64,000 nucleotides of DNA from Pseudomonas abieticivorans (GTDB lineage Bacteria > Pseudomonadota > Gammaproteobacteria > Pseudomonadales > Pseudomonadaceae): NCBI RefSeq assembly GCF_023509015.1, contig NZ_CP094975.1, positions 813,501-877,500 on the forward strand, in the 5' to 3' direction. This document shows, in pieces, positions 20,835 to 29,480 of the stretch (the stretch's first letter is position 1; the number at the start of each line of letters is the position of its first letter). The translations under genes and the position numbers were made by a program. The notes beneath the pieces were generated by a model. That model was not told the origin of the DNA. It made no database searches and worked only from the letters and a program-made list of their open reading frames with translations.

Positions 20835-21726
20835 ATGGCTAAAATCGGATTTATCGGCACCGGCATCATGGGCCACCCCATGGCTCAGAACCTGCAGAAA
20901 GCCGGCCACAGCCTGTTCCTGTCGGCCCACCACGACGCTGCCCCCGTCGGACCTGATCGCCGCCGGCGCGGTGGCCCTGGCCAACCCGAAGGAAGTGGCC
21001 CAGGAAGCCGAATTCATCATCATCATGGTGCCCGATACCCCGCAGGTGGACGACGTGCTGTTTCGCGCCGACGGCATCGCCGACGGCCTGAGCCCGAACA
21101 AGATCGTGATCGACATGAGCTCGATCTCGCCTACCGCCACCAAGGCGTTTGCCGCCAAGGTCAATGCCAAGGGCGCGCAGTACCTGGACGCACCCGTGTC
21201 GGGCGGCGAAGTCGGCGCCAAGGCCGCGACCCTGAGCATCATGATCGGCGGCGACGCCGACGCGTTCGAACGCGCCTTGCCGTTGTTCCAGAGCATGGGC
21301 AAGAACATCACCTTGGTGGGCGGCAATGGCGACGGCCAGACGGCCAAGGTGGCCAACCAGATCATCGTCGCGCTGAACATCCAGGCCGTGGCCGAAGCGT
21401 TGCTGTTCGCCGCCAAGAACGGCGCAGACCCCGCCAAGGTGCGTGAAGCGCTGATGGGCGGCTTTGCCTCCTCCAAAATCCTGGAAGTGCACGGCGATCG
21501 CATGATCAAGGGCACCTTCGAGCCGGGCTTCCGCATCAGCCTGCACCAGAAGGACCTGAACCTGGCCCTGCAAGGCGCCAAGGAGCTGTCGATCAACCTG
21601 CCCAACACCGCCAACGCACAACAGGTGTTCAGCACCTGCGCGGCCATCGGTGGCAGCAATTGGGACCACTCGGCACTGATCAAGGGCCTGGAACACATGG
21701 CCAACTTCTCGATCCGCGACAAGTAA
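20835..21726 (+). pseudogene. glxR: Tartronate semialdehyde reductase, frameshifted near the N-terminus
   Basis: The gene starts at ATG 20835 (GGAG upstream) with the Rossmann start MAKIGFIGTGIMGHPMAQNL, but after about 36 residues the frame turns to Arg/Gly-rich nonsense ending at 21446. The true continuation is in the +1 frame (ALANPKEVAQEAEFIIIMVPDTPQVDDVLF to the stop at 21726), including the catalytic region VANQIIVALNIQAVAEAL. Removing one C from CCCCC at 20941-20945 gives HHDAAPSDLIAAGAVALANP and a full 296-residue 3-hydroxyisobutyrate-dehydrogenase-type reductase. The enzyme would reduce tartronate semialdehyde to D-glycerate with NAD(P)H. The extra C may be a sequencing error, which is common in C runs, or a real loss of function. 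Confidence 0.85.
20941..20945 (+). other. Homopolymer frameshift site (CCCCC) in glxR
   Basis: Four Cs would keep glxR in frame (GCC CCG TCG GAC CTG); five are present. Both flanks are strongly conserved family sequence in different frames, so the indel can be placed to within a few bases. Confidence 0.8.
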
Positions 21727-21734
21727 CCCTCAGT

Positions 21735-21771
21735 CCCCTGTAGGCGCGGCGGTCCGGCGCTCCTACAGGGG
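21735..21771. repeat. Short palindrome after glxR
   Basis: CCCCTGTAGG at 21735-21744 is inverted as CCTACAGGGG at 21762-21771, around a GC-rich centre. It is a degenerate member of the local REP family and may mark the end of a processed transcript. Confidence 0.6.
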
Positions 21772-21814
21772 GGAGGTGCGTGATTTAACAATAATAATTA
21801 GACGGGAGCCTGCC

Positions 21815-23089
21815 ATGTCGGTCGATCCGCAACTCTTCCTGCGCGAGCTGTTCGCCACGGCCATCGCCGCCGCCCATCCGCATCAAGTCCTGGAAAACCA
21901 CCTGCCTGCCGACCGCACCGGCCGGGTCATCGTGATAGGTGCCGGTAAAGCCGCAGCCGCCATGGCCGAAGTGGTCGAGCGCTGCTGGCAAGGTGACGTG
22001 TCGGGCCTGGTCGTGACCCGTTATGGCCACGGCGCCCGCTGCGAAAAAATCGAGGTGGTCGAGGCCGCTCACCCGGTGCCCGATGCCGCCGGCCTGGCCG
22101 TGGCCAAACGGGTGCTGGCGATGGTCAGCAACCTGAGCGAAAGCGACCGGGTGATCTTTTTGCTGTCTGGCGGTGGCTCGGCGCTGCTGGCGCTGCCGGC
22201 CGCGGGCATTACCCTGGCCGACAAACAAGCCATCAACAAAGCCCTGCTCAAATCCGGCGCCACCATTGGCGAGATGAACTGCGTGCGCAAGCACCTCTCG
22301 GCGATCAAGGGCGGCCGCCTGGCCAAGGCCTGCTGGCCGGCCACCGTGAACACCTATGCGATTTCCGATGTGCCGGGGGACCTGGCCACGGTCATCGCCT
22401 CCGGCCCCACCGTGGCCGACCCGAGCACCTCGGCGCAGGCCTTGCAGATCTTGCAGCGCTACAGCATCGAAGTGCCGCAAGCGGTGCGCGACTGGCTGCA
22501 CAACCCCGCGTCCGAAACCGTCAAGGAAGGCGACGCTTGCCTTGCCCGCAGCCACTTCCAGCTGATCGCCAAACCTCAACAATCGTTGGAAGCGGCTGCG
22601 GTGAAAGCTCGCCAGGCCGGGTTCAGCCCGTTGATCCTGGGCGACCTGGAGGGCGAGTCTCGCGAGGTGGCCAAGGTGCATGCCGGCATCGCCCGCCAAG
22701 TGCTGCTGCACGGCCAACCACTGGCCGCGCCCTGCGTGATTCTTTCGGGCGGTGAAACCACGGTCACCGTGCGCGGCAACGGCCGTGGCGGGCGCAACGC
22801 CGAGTTCTTGCTCAGCCTGACCGAGAGCCTCAAAGGCCTGCCGGGGGTGTATGCGCTGGCCGGTGACACCGACGGCATCGACGGCTCGGAAGACAACGCC
22901 GGCGCCCTCATGACCCCCGACAGTTATGCCCGCGCCGCCCAACTGGGCTTGAGCGCCAGCGACGAGTTGGACAACAACAACGGCTACGGCTACTTCGCCG
23001 CCCTCGATGCGCTGATCGTCACCGAACCCACCCGCACCAACGTCAACGACTTTCGCGCCATTTTGATCCTTGAGAAACCTGCCCAATGA
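21815..23089 (+). CDS. ttuD: Glycerate 2-kinase / TtuD-type hydroxypyruvate reductase (MOFRL family)
   Basis: This 424-residue protein starts at ATG 21815 (GGGAG upstream). It has the DUF4147 N-terminal domain (VIVIGAGKAAAAMAEVVE, FLLSGGGSALLALPA) and the C-terminal MOFRL domain (CVILSGGETTVTVRGNGRGGRNAEFLL). Homologues are often named hydroxypyruvate reductase after tartrate operons, but the fold is that of glycerate kinase making 2-phosphoglycerate, and the kinase role fits the path glyoxylate to tartronate semialdehyde to glycerate to 2-phosphoglycerate. Its stop overlaps the pyk start (ATGA at 23086-23089). Confidence 0.92.
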   Translation: MSVDPQLFLRELFATAIAAAHPHQVLENHLPADRTGRVIVIGAGKAAAAMAEVVERCWQGDVSGLVVTRYGHGARCEKIEVVEAAHPVPDAAGLAVAKRVLAMVSNLSESDRVIFLLSGGGSALLALPAAGITLADKQAINKALLKSGATIGEMNCVRKHLSAIKGGRLAKACWPATVNTYAISDVPGDLATVIASGPTVADPSTSAQALQILQRYSIEVPQAVRDWLHNPASETVKEGDACLARSHFQLIAKPQQSLEAAAVKARQAGFSPLILGDLEGESREVAKVHAGIARQVLLHGQPLAAPCVILSGGETTVTVRGNGRGGRNAEFLLSLTESLKGLPGVYALAGDTDGIDGSEDNAGALMTPDSYARAAQLGLSASDELDNNNGYGYFAALDALIVTEPTRTNVNDFRAILILEKPAQ

Positions 23090-24501
23090 CCCCGGATAAA
23101 AAAGTCAAAATCCTCGCCACCCTCGGCCCGGCCATCAAGGGCATCGACGACATTCGCCAACTGGTGGAAGCCGGCGTGAACATTTTCCGGCTGAACTTCA
23201 GCCACGGCGAGCACAGCGACCACGCCCTGCGCCTGCAATGGATTCGCGACGTCGAAGCGCAACTCAACACGCCCCTGGGCGTGCTCATGGACCTGCAAGG
23301 GCCCAAGCTGCGGGTAGGCCGTTTTGCCGCTGGCAAGGTGCAGCTGCACCGCGGCCAGGTCCTGCGCCTGGACCTGGACGACACCCCGGGCGACACGCGC
23401 CGGGTGAACCTGCCGCACCCGGAAATCATCGCCGCGCTAGAGCCGGGCATGGACCTGTTGCTGGACGACGGCAAGCTGCGCCTGCGGGTGACCGGCAAGC
23501 ATGCCGACGCCATCGACACCGAAGTGCTCAACGGCGGCGAGTTGTCTGACCGCAAGGGTGTGAACGTGCCCCAGGCGGTGCTGGAACTGAGCCCACTGAC
23601 CGCCAAGGACCGCCGCGACCTGAGCTTCGGCCTGGAGTTGGGCGTGGACTGGGTGGCGCTGTCGTTCGTGCAGCGCCCGCAAGACATCCGCGAAGCCCGC
23701 GAGCTGATCGGTGACCGTGCCTTCTTGATGGCCAAGATCGAGAAACCCTCGGCCGTGACCCAATTGCGCGAAATCGCCGAGCTGAGCGACGCGATCATGG
23801 TCGCCCGTGGTGACCTGGGCGTAGAGGTGCCTGCCGAGAGCGTGCCGCAAATCCAGAAGAACATCATCAACGTGTGCCGCCAACTGGGCAAACCGGTGGT
23901 AGTGGCCACGCAGATGCTCGAATCGATGCGCTTCTCGCCTGCACCGACCCGCGCTGAAGTCACCGACGTGGCCAACGCCGTGGCCGAGGGCGCCGACGCG
24001 GTGATGCTGTCGGCCGAAACCGCTTCCGGCGACTACCCGCTGGAAGCCGTGCAGATGATGAGCAAGATCATCCGCCAGGTCGAAAGCGGCCCGGACTACC
24101 AGGCCCAATTGGACGTCGGCCGGCCCCAGGCCGAAGCCACGGTGTCGGACGCCATCAGCTGCGCGATCCGTCGCATCAGCGGCATTTTGCCGGTGGCGGT
24201 GCTGGTCAACTACAGCGAGTCGGGGGCCTCGACCTTGCGCGCCGCGCGCGAGCGGCCACGGGTGCCAATCCTCAACCTGACCCCCAACCTGCAAACCGCC
24301 CGCCGGCTGTCGGTGGCCTGGGGCGTGCATTCGGTGGTCAATGATCGCCTGCGCCAGGTCGACGAAGTGTGCTCCACGGCCCTGGAGATCGCCCAGGCCC
24401 AAGGCATGGCCAGCCGGGGCGACACCTTGGTGATTACCGCAGGCGTGCCGTTCGGGCAGCCGGGGTCGACCAATTCGTTGCGCATCGAAACCTTGATCTG
24501 A
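23086..24501 (+). CDS. pyk: Pyruvate kinase
   Basis: This 471-residue enzyme transfers phosphate from phosphoenolpyruvate to ADP. Clear motifs are the N-terminal KILATLGPAIKG and NIFRLNFSHG, the active-site block MAKIEKPSAV, and the signature MVARGDLGVEVPAE; the C-terminal allosteric domain ends GQPGSTNSLRIETLI. Translational coupling to ttuD makes this a dedicated isozyme for carbon arriving as 2-phosphoglycerate from glyoxylate, although it can serve glycolysis generally. Confidence 0.97.
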   Translation: MTPDKKVKILATLGPAIKGIDDIRQLVEAGVNIFRLNFSHGEHSDHALRLQWIRDVEAQLNTPLGVLMDLQGPKLRVGRFAAGKVQLHRGQVLRLDLDDTPGDTRRVNLPHPEIIAALEPGMDLLLDDGKLRLRVTGKHADAIDTEVLNGGELSDRKGVNVPQAVLELSPLTAKDRRDLSFGLELGVDWVALSFVQRPQDIREARELIGDRAFLMAKIEKPSAVTQLREIAELSDAIMVARGDLGVEVPAESVPQIQKNIINVCRQLGKPVVVATQMLESMRFSPAPTRAEVTDVANAVAEGADAVMLSAETASGDYPLEAVQMMSKIIRQVESGPDYQAQLDVGRPQAEATVSDAISCAIRRISGILPVAVLVNYSESGASTLRAARERPRVPILNLTPNLQTARRLSVAWGVHSVVNDRLRQVDEVCSTALEIAQAQGMASRGDTLVITAGVPFGQPGSTNSLRIETLI

Positions 24502-24505
24502 GCTC

Positions 24506-25366
24506 ATGAAACCGGCACAACCTTATTGCCCGGACTGGGCCACCGCGCTGCTCAATGGCTTCAGCCAGGTGCTGTTGCAGCGCAACCCGCTGTGCGGGGT
24601 GCTCTGCCTGCTGGCAATTCTGTACGCCGCCCCCGACCTGCTCGGTGGTGCCCTGCTGGGCGCCGTGGGCGGGTTGTTGACGGCGCAGCGGCGTGGCTAT
24701 TTGCGCGCCCATCGCCAAGCTGGCCTGTACAGCTACAACGGGGTACTGATCGGCTTGTTGCTGAGCGCGCAACTGCCCTGGTCGGCGCTGCTGCCATTGC
24801 TCATTTTGAGCGCCAGTGGCCTGAGCGCCATGCTGGTCGAGCAATGGTTGCTGCGCAGGCCCCTGCTGCCCGCCTACACCAGCCCCTTCGTGCTGCTCGG
24901 CTGGCTGGTATTGAGCCTGGGCCAGCCAGCCCCGCCGCCGCCTGTGGCCGCCCATTTCAGCCCCAGTGATGTGTTTAACGCATTGGGGCAAATCTTCGTG
25001 TTGAACAGCCCCATCGCCGGCGCGCTGATCGCCCTGGGCGTGTTGATTGCCGATCGCCGCGCCGCGTGCTGGGCGCTGGCGGGCTCGGCCTTGGGGCTGG
25101 GCGTTGCCTGGTTGCTGGGCCAACCTGCAATCAGCGGACTGTACGGCTTCAACCCGGCGTTGGCGGCACTGGCGTTCAGCAGCGGGCGCTGGCAACCCTT
25201 GCTGGCCATCAGCCTGGCCGTTGCCGTGCAGCAAGGCTTCGAGCATTTCCAACTGCCCATGCTGACCGCCCCCTTCATTTTCGCCTGTTGGTTGGTCAAG
25301 GCCGGCACCCACCTGTACAAACCCGCCACCAGCCAAACCTTGCGCAGTGACAGCCCAACCCCCTAG
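24506..25366 (+). CDS. Urea transporter (UT family)
   Basis: This 286-residue membrane protein starts four bases after the pyk stop. It shows the UT-family features GFSQVLLQRNPLCGVLCLLAI near residue 20 and LYSYNGVLIGLLLS near residue 75, echoed in the second half by IFVLNSPIAGALIALG and LYGFNPALAALAF; two homologous halves of five helices are the known fold. It would move urea down its gradient. Its place at the end of the glyoxylate operon fits the release of two ureas per allantoate. No urease is encoded in the window, so whether it exports or imports is open. Confidence 0.88.
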   Translation: MKPAQPYCPDWATALLNGFSQVLLQRNPLCGVLCLLAILYAAPDLLGGALLGAVGGLLTAQRRGYLRAHRQAGLYSYNGVLIGLLLSAQLPWSALLPLLILSASGLSAMLVEQWLLRRPLLPAYTSPFVLLGWLVLSLGQPAPPPPVAAHFSPSDVFNALGQIFVLNSPIAGALIALGVLIADRRAACWALAGSALGLGVAWLLGQPAISGLYGFNPALAALAFSSGRWQPLLAISLAVAVQQGFEHFQLPMLTAPFIFACWLVKAGTHLYKPATSQTLRSDSPTP

Positions 25367-25398
25367 GCTCAGAGGTTCAAAACCTCAGAAGACCTTCC

Positions 25399-26211
25399 AT
25401 GCCTTTGCGCCAACGGCTCTACACCATCATCTTTGAAAGCGACACGCCGGCCGGCCGGCGTTTCGACACCACGTTGCTGTGGATCATCCTGGCAAGCCTG
25501 GTCATCGTGGTGATCGACAGCATCGAAGGCGTGCACCAACAGTACGCCGACCTGTTTGCCAACATCGAATGGGGGCTGACCGGGATCTTCACGGTGGAAT
25601 ACTTGCTGCGCCTGTACTGCTCGCCACGCCCCCTGCGCTATGCGTTCAGCTTCTACGGGTTGGTGGACCTGCTGGCCATCGTGCCGGGCATCCTGGCGAT
25701 CTACTACAGCGACGCCCAGTACCTGATGATCGTGCGGGTAATCCGCATGCTGCGCATCTTCCGCGTACTCAAGCTTGGGCCTTACCTCAAACAGGCCAAC
25801 TACCTGATGGCCGCGTTGCGCGGCAGCAAGCAGAAAATCATCGTGTTCCTGATGAGCGTCTCTACCCTGGTCACGGTGTTCGGCACCCTGATGTACGTGG
25901 TCGAGGGCCCGGAGCACGGCTTTACCAGCATCCCCATGGGCATCTACTGGGCCATCGTCACCCTGACCACCGTGGGCTTTGGCGACATCGTGCCCAAGAC
26001 CCCGCTGGGCCAGGTCATTTCGTCGCTGGTGATGATCACCGGCTATTCGATCATCGCCGTGCCCACCGGTATTTTCACCGCCGAGTTGGCCAATGCCATG
26101 CGCGGCGAGCAGTTGGATCACGACTGCCCGGTGTGCCGCAAGAACAGCCACGAACACGGCGCCGCGTTCTGCTCGCGCTGCGGCAACGCGCTGTTTCGCA
26201 AAATTGAATAA
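25399..26211 (+). CDS. Voltage-gated-type potassium channel with C-terminal zinc ribbon
   Basis: This 270-residue protein has six membrane helices. S4 at 110-125 carries four regularly spaced arginines (R113, R116, R119, R122), and the pore has the K+ filter TVGFGD at 191-196 before the last helix (SSLVMITGYSIIAVPTGIFTAEL). The short cytoplasmic tail (about 238-266) has two Cys pairs, C243/C246 and C258/C261, in CPVC-x11-CSRC, a likely zinc ribbon, which is not part of the core Kch fold. It starts 32 bases after the urea transporter. Function as a K+ channel is well supported; the role of the zinc tail is unknown. Confidence 0.88.
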   Translation: MPLRQRLYTIIFESDTPAGRRFDTTLLWIILASLVIVVIDSIEGVHQQYADLFANIEWGLTGIFTVEYLLRLYCSPRPLRYAFSFYGLVDLLAIVPGILAIYYSDAQYLMIVRVIRMLRIFRVLKLGPYLKQANYLMAALRGSKQKIIVFLMSVSTLVTVFGTLMYVVEGPEHGFTSIPMGIYWAIVTLTTVGFGDIVPKTPLGQVISSLVMITGYSIIAVPTGIFTAELANAMRGEQLDHDCPVCRKNSHEHGAAFCSRCGNALFRKIE

Positions 26212-26301
26212 GCCCCAAGCATTTCGATCTTTCAGCCTGGCAGGCTGGCCCGCTATAGTCGCGGGCAAAATGCCGCTATCACAATCAACAAGGAATGCCA
26301 C

Positions 26302-27300
26302 GTGAAGAAAATCCTCAGTGCCTCGCTGCTGGCAGCGGGCCTGGCCATGGCCAGTTTCGCCCAGGCCGCGCCCGTTACCCTGCTCAACGTTTCCTACGAC
26401 GTGATGCGCGACTTCTACAAGGACTACAACGCGGCGTTCCAAAAGCACTGGCAGGCCGAGCACAATGAGCCGATCAACCTGCAAATGTCCTTCGGCGGTT
26501 CCAGCAAACAGGCACGCTCGGTGATCGATGGCCTGCCGGCCGACGTGATCACCATGAACATGGCCACCGACATCAACGCCCTGGCCGACAACGGCAAGCT
26601 GGTGCCGGACGATTGGGTGACCCGCCTGCCCAACCACAGTGCGCCCTTTACCTCGGCCACCGTGTTCATCGTGCGCAAGGGCAACCCCAAGCAACTCAAG
26701 GACTGGCCCGACCTGCTCAAGGACGGCGTGCAAGTGATCGTGCCCAACCCAAAAACCTCGGGCAACGGCCGCTACACCTACCTCTCGGCCTGGGGCTATG
26801 TACTGAAAAATGGCGGTGACGACGCCAAGGCCAAGGCCTTCGTCGGCAAGCTGTTCAAACAGGCGCCGGTGCTCGATACCGGTGGCCGTGGCGCCACCAC
26901 CACCTTCATGACCAACCAGATCGGCGACGTGCTGATCACCTTCGAGAACGAAGCGGAAATGATCGCCCGCGAGTTCGGCCGCGATCAGTTCGAAGTGGTT
27001 TACCCAAGCGTCAGCGCCGAAGCCGAACCGCCGGTAAGCGTGGTGGACAAAGTGGTCGACAAGAAAGGCACCCGCGCCGCTGCCGAAGAATACCTGAAGT
27101 ACCTGTGGTCACCCGAAGGCCAGGAAATTGCCGCTGCCAACTACCTGCGCCCACGCGACCCCGCCGTGCTGGCCAAGTACACCGACCGCTTCCCGAAAGT
27201 GGACTTCCTGTCGGTGGAAAAAACCTTTGGTGACTGGAAGACCGTGCAGAAGACCCACTTTGGCGACGGCGGGATTTTCGACCAGATTTACACCCAATAA
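26302..27300 (+). CDS. sbp: Periplasmic sulfate-binding protein of an ABC importer
   Basis: This 332-residue protein starts at GTG 26302 with AAGGA upstream. Signal peptide MKKILSASLLAAGLAMASFAQA is followed by VTLLNVSYDVMRDFYKDYN, the usual start of Sbp/CysP proteins. The blocks SFGGSSKQARSVIDGLPADV and NPKTSGNGRYTYLSAWGY are the sulfate-binding regions of the family. The cysTWA transporter genes are not in the visible downstream sequence, so this is an orphan binding protein here, as for Pseudomonas sbp loci in general. A double REP element follows. Confidence 0.93.
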   Translation: MKKILSASLLAAGLAMASFAQAAPVTLLNVSYDVMRDFYKDYNAAFQKHWQAEHNEPINLQMSFGGSSKQARSVIDGLPADVITMNMATDINALADNGKLVPDDWVTRLPNHSAPFTSATVFIVRKGNPKQLKDWPDLLKDGVQVIVPNPKTSGNGRYTYLSAWGYVLKNGGDDAKAKAFVGKLFKQAPVLDTGGRGATTTFMTNQIGDVLITFENEAEMIAREFGRDQFEVVYPSVSAEAEPPVSVVDKVVDKKGTRAAAEEYLKYLWSPEGQEIAAANYLRPRDPAVLAKYTDRFPKVDFLSVEKTFGDWKTVQKTHFGDGGIFDQIYTQ

Positions 27301-27304
27301 ACCG

Positions 27305-27407
27305 GTAGGAGCGGCGGACCGGCGCCCCCGGTTCATCCGCGAAAGCCACACCACAGAGCATCAGACACACCGCGCCGCTTTCTTCGCGGATAAATCCGCT
27401 CCTACAG
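27305..27407. repeat. Paired REP elements between sbp and the DUF5666 gene
   Basis: A degenerate arm (GTAGGAGCGGCGGACC...TTCATCCGCGAA) is followed about 50 bases later by the inverted copy TTCGCGGATAAATCCGCTCC. The facing pair forms a long hairpin (REPIN-like). It lies between convergent genes and probably limits read-through. Confidence 0.75.
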
Positions 27408-27422
27408 TCCAGTGGTGTTACC

Positions 27423-28046
27423 TCACATCGGCGGCTTGACTCCGTTCTCCCCCGCCGAAATGAACTTCGCCGTGTAGGTACCATCGCTTTCCTTGGGTGC
27501 GAACAGCACCACCTTCACCCCAGGCTTGAGCAAGCTGCGGTCGCCCGGTACCAGGTTGACGATGGGCACGTCGTCCGGCACCAGGATCTTCTTCTCGCCG
27601 CCCTTGTACTTCACGGTAATGGTACGGCCGTTACTCTCCACCAGGTCGCCGACGCTGCCATTGGTCATGGTGCTGTCCTTGGTCAGGTCGAAGGCACGGT
27701 GACCGTCGCCGGTGCCAGCCATGGCCGGCGGGAACACGTGCACCTCCAGGGCCTTGAGCGTGCCATCGGGCTGCGGCACGGCGGCCGAGCCGATGTAGCT
27801 ACCAGGCTTGATGTCCGAGACCTGGGCCAGGGTCACGCCACGCACCTGGGTGTCGGCATTGAGGTGCACGGTCACGTCCTCGCCCTTGCTGGTGTGCACT
27901 TGCAGGGTGTCGCCGGCAATGGCCGTAATCGCGCCACGCACCCCTACCGGCTTGGCGTCGTCGGCTTGGGCGCTGGTGAAGGTCATCAACGCGCTCACGG
28001 CAATCGCCGAAGCCAGCACGGTGCTTTTGAATAGCTTGCCTGTCAT
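27423..28046 (-). CDS. Exported DUF5666-type beta protein
   Basis: The preferred start is ATG 28046, with AGGA eight bases upstream; ATG 28055 lies directly on the Shine-Dalgarno sequence. The product has 207 residues. Signal peptide: MTGKLFKSTVLASAIAVSALMTFTSAQA. The mature protein contains short OB/beta repeats such as VRGAITAIAGDTLQVHTSKGEDVTVHL, typical of DUF5666 domains, with later blocks GDLVESNGRTITVKYKGGEKKI and GVKVVLFAPKESDGTY. It follows the molybdoenzyme gene on the same strand with 33 bases between, so it may be a periplasmic accessory of that system. Function is unknown. Confidence 0.7.
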   Translation of the reverse strand: MTGKLFKSTVLASAIAVSALMTFTSAQADDAKPVGVRGAITAIAGDTLQVHTSKGEDVTVHLNADTQVRGVTLAQVSDIKPGSYIGSAAVPQPDGTLKALEVHVFPPAMAGTGDGHRAFDLTKDSTMTNGSVGDLVESNGRTITVKYKGGEKKILVPDDVPIVNLVPGDRSLLKPGVKVVLFAPKESDGTYTAKFISAGENGVKPPM

Positions 28047-28079
28047 ACGGTTCATCCTTTGCAGTTCATGAGGGTCGGT

Positions 28080-28838
28080 TCAAATACCGCTGAACCAGTT
28101 GTAGCCTTGATCTTCCCAATAGCCGCCAGGGTAGTCGTTGGTCACGATGATCGCGGCGATGTGCTTGGGGTTCTTGAAACCCAGCTTGGTGGGCACCCGC
28201 ACCCGCAGCGGGTAGCCGTAGTCGGGGGGCAGCGCGACCTTGCCGAAATCCAGCGCCAGCAGGGTTTGCGGGTGCAGGGCGGTGGGCATGTCCAGGCTTG
28301 AGTAGTAACGGTCAGCGCATTTGAAGGCGACGTATTTAGCCGTGAGATCGGCGCCGATGTGTTCCAGGAACGTGCGCAGCGGCACCCCGCCCCACTGGCC
28401 GATGGCGCTCCAGCCCTCGATGCAGATCAACCGGGTAATGTCGTTGCGCTGGGGCAATTGGCGCAGCTTGTCCAGGGTCCAGGGTTGCTTGTCACGCACC
28501 AGGCCCGAGACCTCGAAGCGGTAATCGTCCAGGTCGATGTCGGGCACGTTGTATTCGGGGTAGAAGGCGTTGAAGGGGAACGGCTGGGTCACCTGCGCTT
28601 CGCTGTAGGTCGGCGCCAGGCGCTGGCCGCTGAACAGCCAGGCCTGGACCTTGTCGTTCCAACGCGACATGGCCCACAGCACTTTGTCGACTTGGTCGCC
28701 GTCCTGCAGGTTACAGCCGCTGAGCATCGACAGCGCGCCCAAAGTCAGCCCCGAGCGCAGCACCAGGCGGCGTTGCAGGTTGACCAGTTCGGTCTGCTGG
28801 GCCGGCTCCAACTTCAGGCGCGGTTTGCGCGAAGTCAT
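28080..28838 (-). CDS. Sulfite-oxidase-fold molybdopterin oxidoreductase, Tat signal with lipobox
   Basis: The start ATG 28838 overlaps the stop of the cytochrome gene (ATGA). The 252-residue protein has a twin-arginine start QRRLVLR (R23-R24), a hydrophobic run and a lipobox-like LSGC with C42. The molybdenum ligand is C139 in RLICIEGWSAIGQWGG. The region YGYPLRVRVPTKLGFKNPKHI is typical of the YedY/MsrP and sulfite-oxidase fold. With the coupled cytochrome b it should form a periplasmic oxidoreductase drawing or giving electrons at the quinone pool, like MsrPQ, but the partner here is b561-type, not MsrQ. Substrate unknown. Confidence 0.85.
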   Translation of the reverse strand: MTSRKPRLKLEPAQQTELVNLQRRLVLRSGLTLGALSMLSGCNLQDGDQVDKVLWAMSRWNDKVQAWLFSGQRLAPTYSEAQVTQPFPFNAFYPEYNVPDIDLDDYRFEVSGLVRDKQPWTLDKLRQLPQRNDITRLICIEGWSAIGQWGGVPLRTFLEHIGADLTAKYVAFKCADRYYSSLDMPTALHPQTLLALDFGKVALPPDYGYPLRVRVPTKLGFKNPKHIAAIIVTNDYPGGYWEDQGYNWFSGI

Positions 28839-29419
28839 GGCTTGCCTCCGGCGATCATCGGCCACAAGGTGCGCGGTACCAGCAGCACCAACGCCAGGTG
28901 GATCACCACGAACAGGCCGATGCCGGCCATGGCGGCGAAGTGCACGTAGCGGGCGACGTCAAAGCCGCCCAGCAGGTCGGCCAGCCAGTACAGCTGAATG
29001 GGTTTCCAGATGGCCAGGCCCGAGAGCACCACGGCCACGCCCAACAGCAGCACCAGCCAATACAACAGGCGCTGCACCGCGTTATAGCGGCCCGCCTGAT
29101 GGGGCAATTTAAAGTGCAACGCCTGGGCCAGGTCGGTCCTGACCGCCTTTGCCGATACACGCCCAAAGGCCTTGGCGAAGTGCCCGCTGCACAGCCCATA
29201 CACCCCATAGGCCAGGCCGTTGACCACCAGCAGCCACATCACTGCCAAATGCCAGGCGATCGAGCCACCGAGCCAACCACCCAAGGTGGCCCACAGGGGG
29301 AACTTGAAGGCCAACAGCGGCGAGGCGTTGTAGATACCCCAGCCGCTGAGGAACATGCAGGGCATGCCGCAGGCGTTGATCCAGTGGGTGACGCGTACCG
29401 GCAAGGGGTGAACGCTCAT
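28835..29419 (-). CDS. Cytochrome b561-type membrane subunit
   Basis: This 194-residue protein has four membrane helices. Likely haem histidines are in VRVTHWINACGMPCMFLSGWGIYN, in GSIAWHLAVMWLL, in the segment near YVHFAAMAGIGLFVVIHLALVLL, and around KLPHQAGRYNAVQRLLYW. This is the Ni/Fe-hydrogenase-b/cytochrome b561 pattern. Its stop overlaps the start of the molybdoenzyme, so it is the natural electron partner. It is the first gene of a three-gene minus-strand unit (cytochrome, molybdoenzyme, DUF5666 protein). Confidence 0.88.
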   Translation of the reverse strand: MSVHPLPVRVTHWINACGMPCMFLSGWGIYNASPLLAFKFPLWATLGGWLGGSIAWHLAVMWLLVVNGLAYGVYGLCSGHFAKAFGRVSAKAVRTDLAQALHFKLPHQAGRYNAVQRLLYWLVLLLGVAVVLSGLAIWKPIQLYWLADLLGGFDVARYVHFAAMAGIGLFVVIHLALVLLVPRTLWPMIAGGKP

Positions 29420-29480
29420 GGCGCGAATCTTTGCATGGGTAGTGAGCTATCAACTCTACCACCGCTTGCCCGCAAGCGCC

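Noticed and set aside
27303..27484. Short open frames through the REP pair after sbp
   Set aside because: They translate the palindromes themselves and lack ribosome sites.
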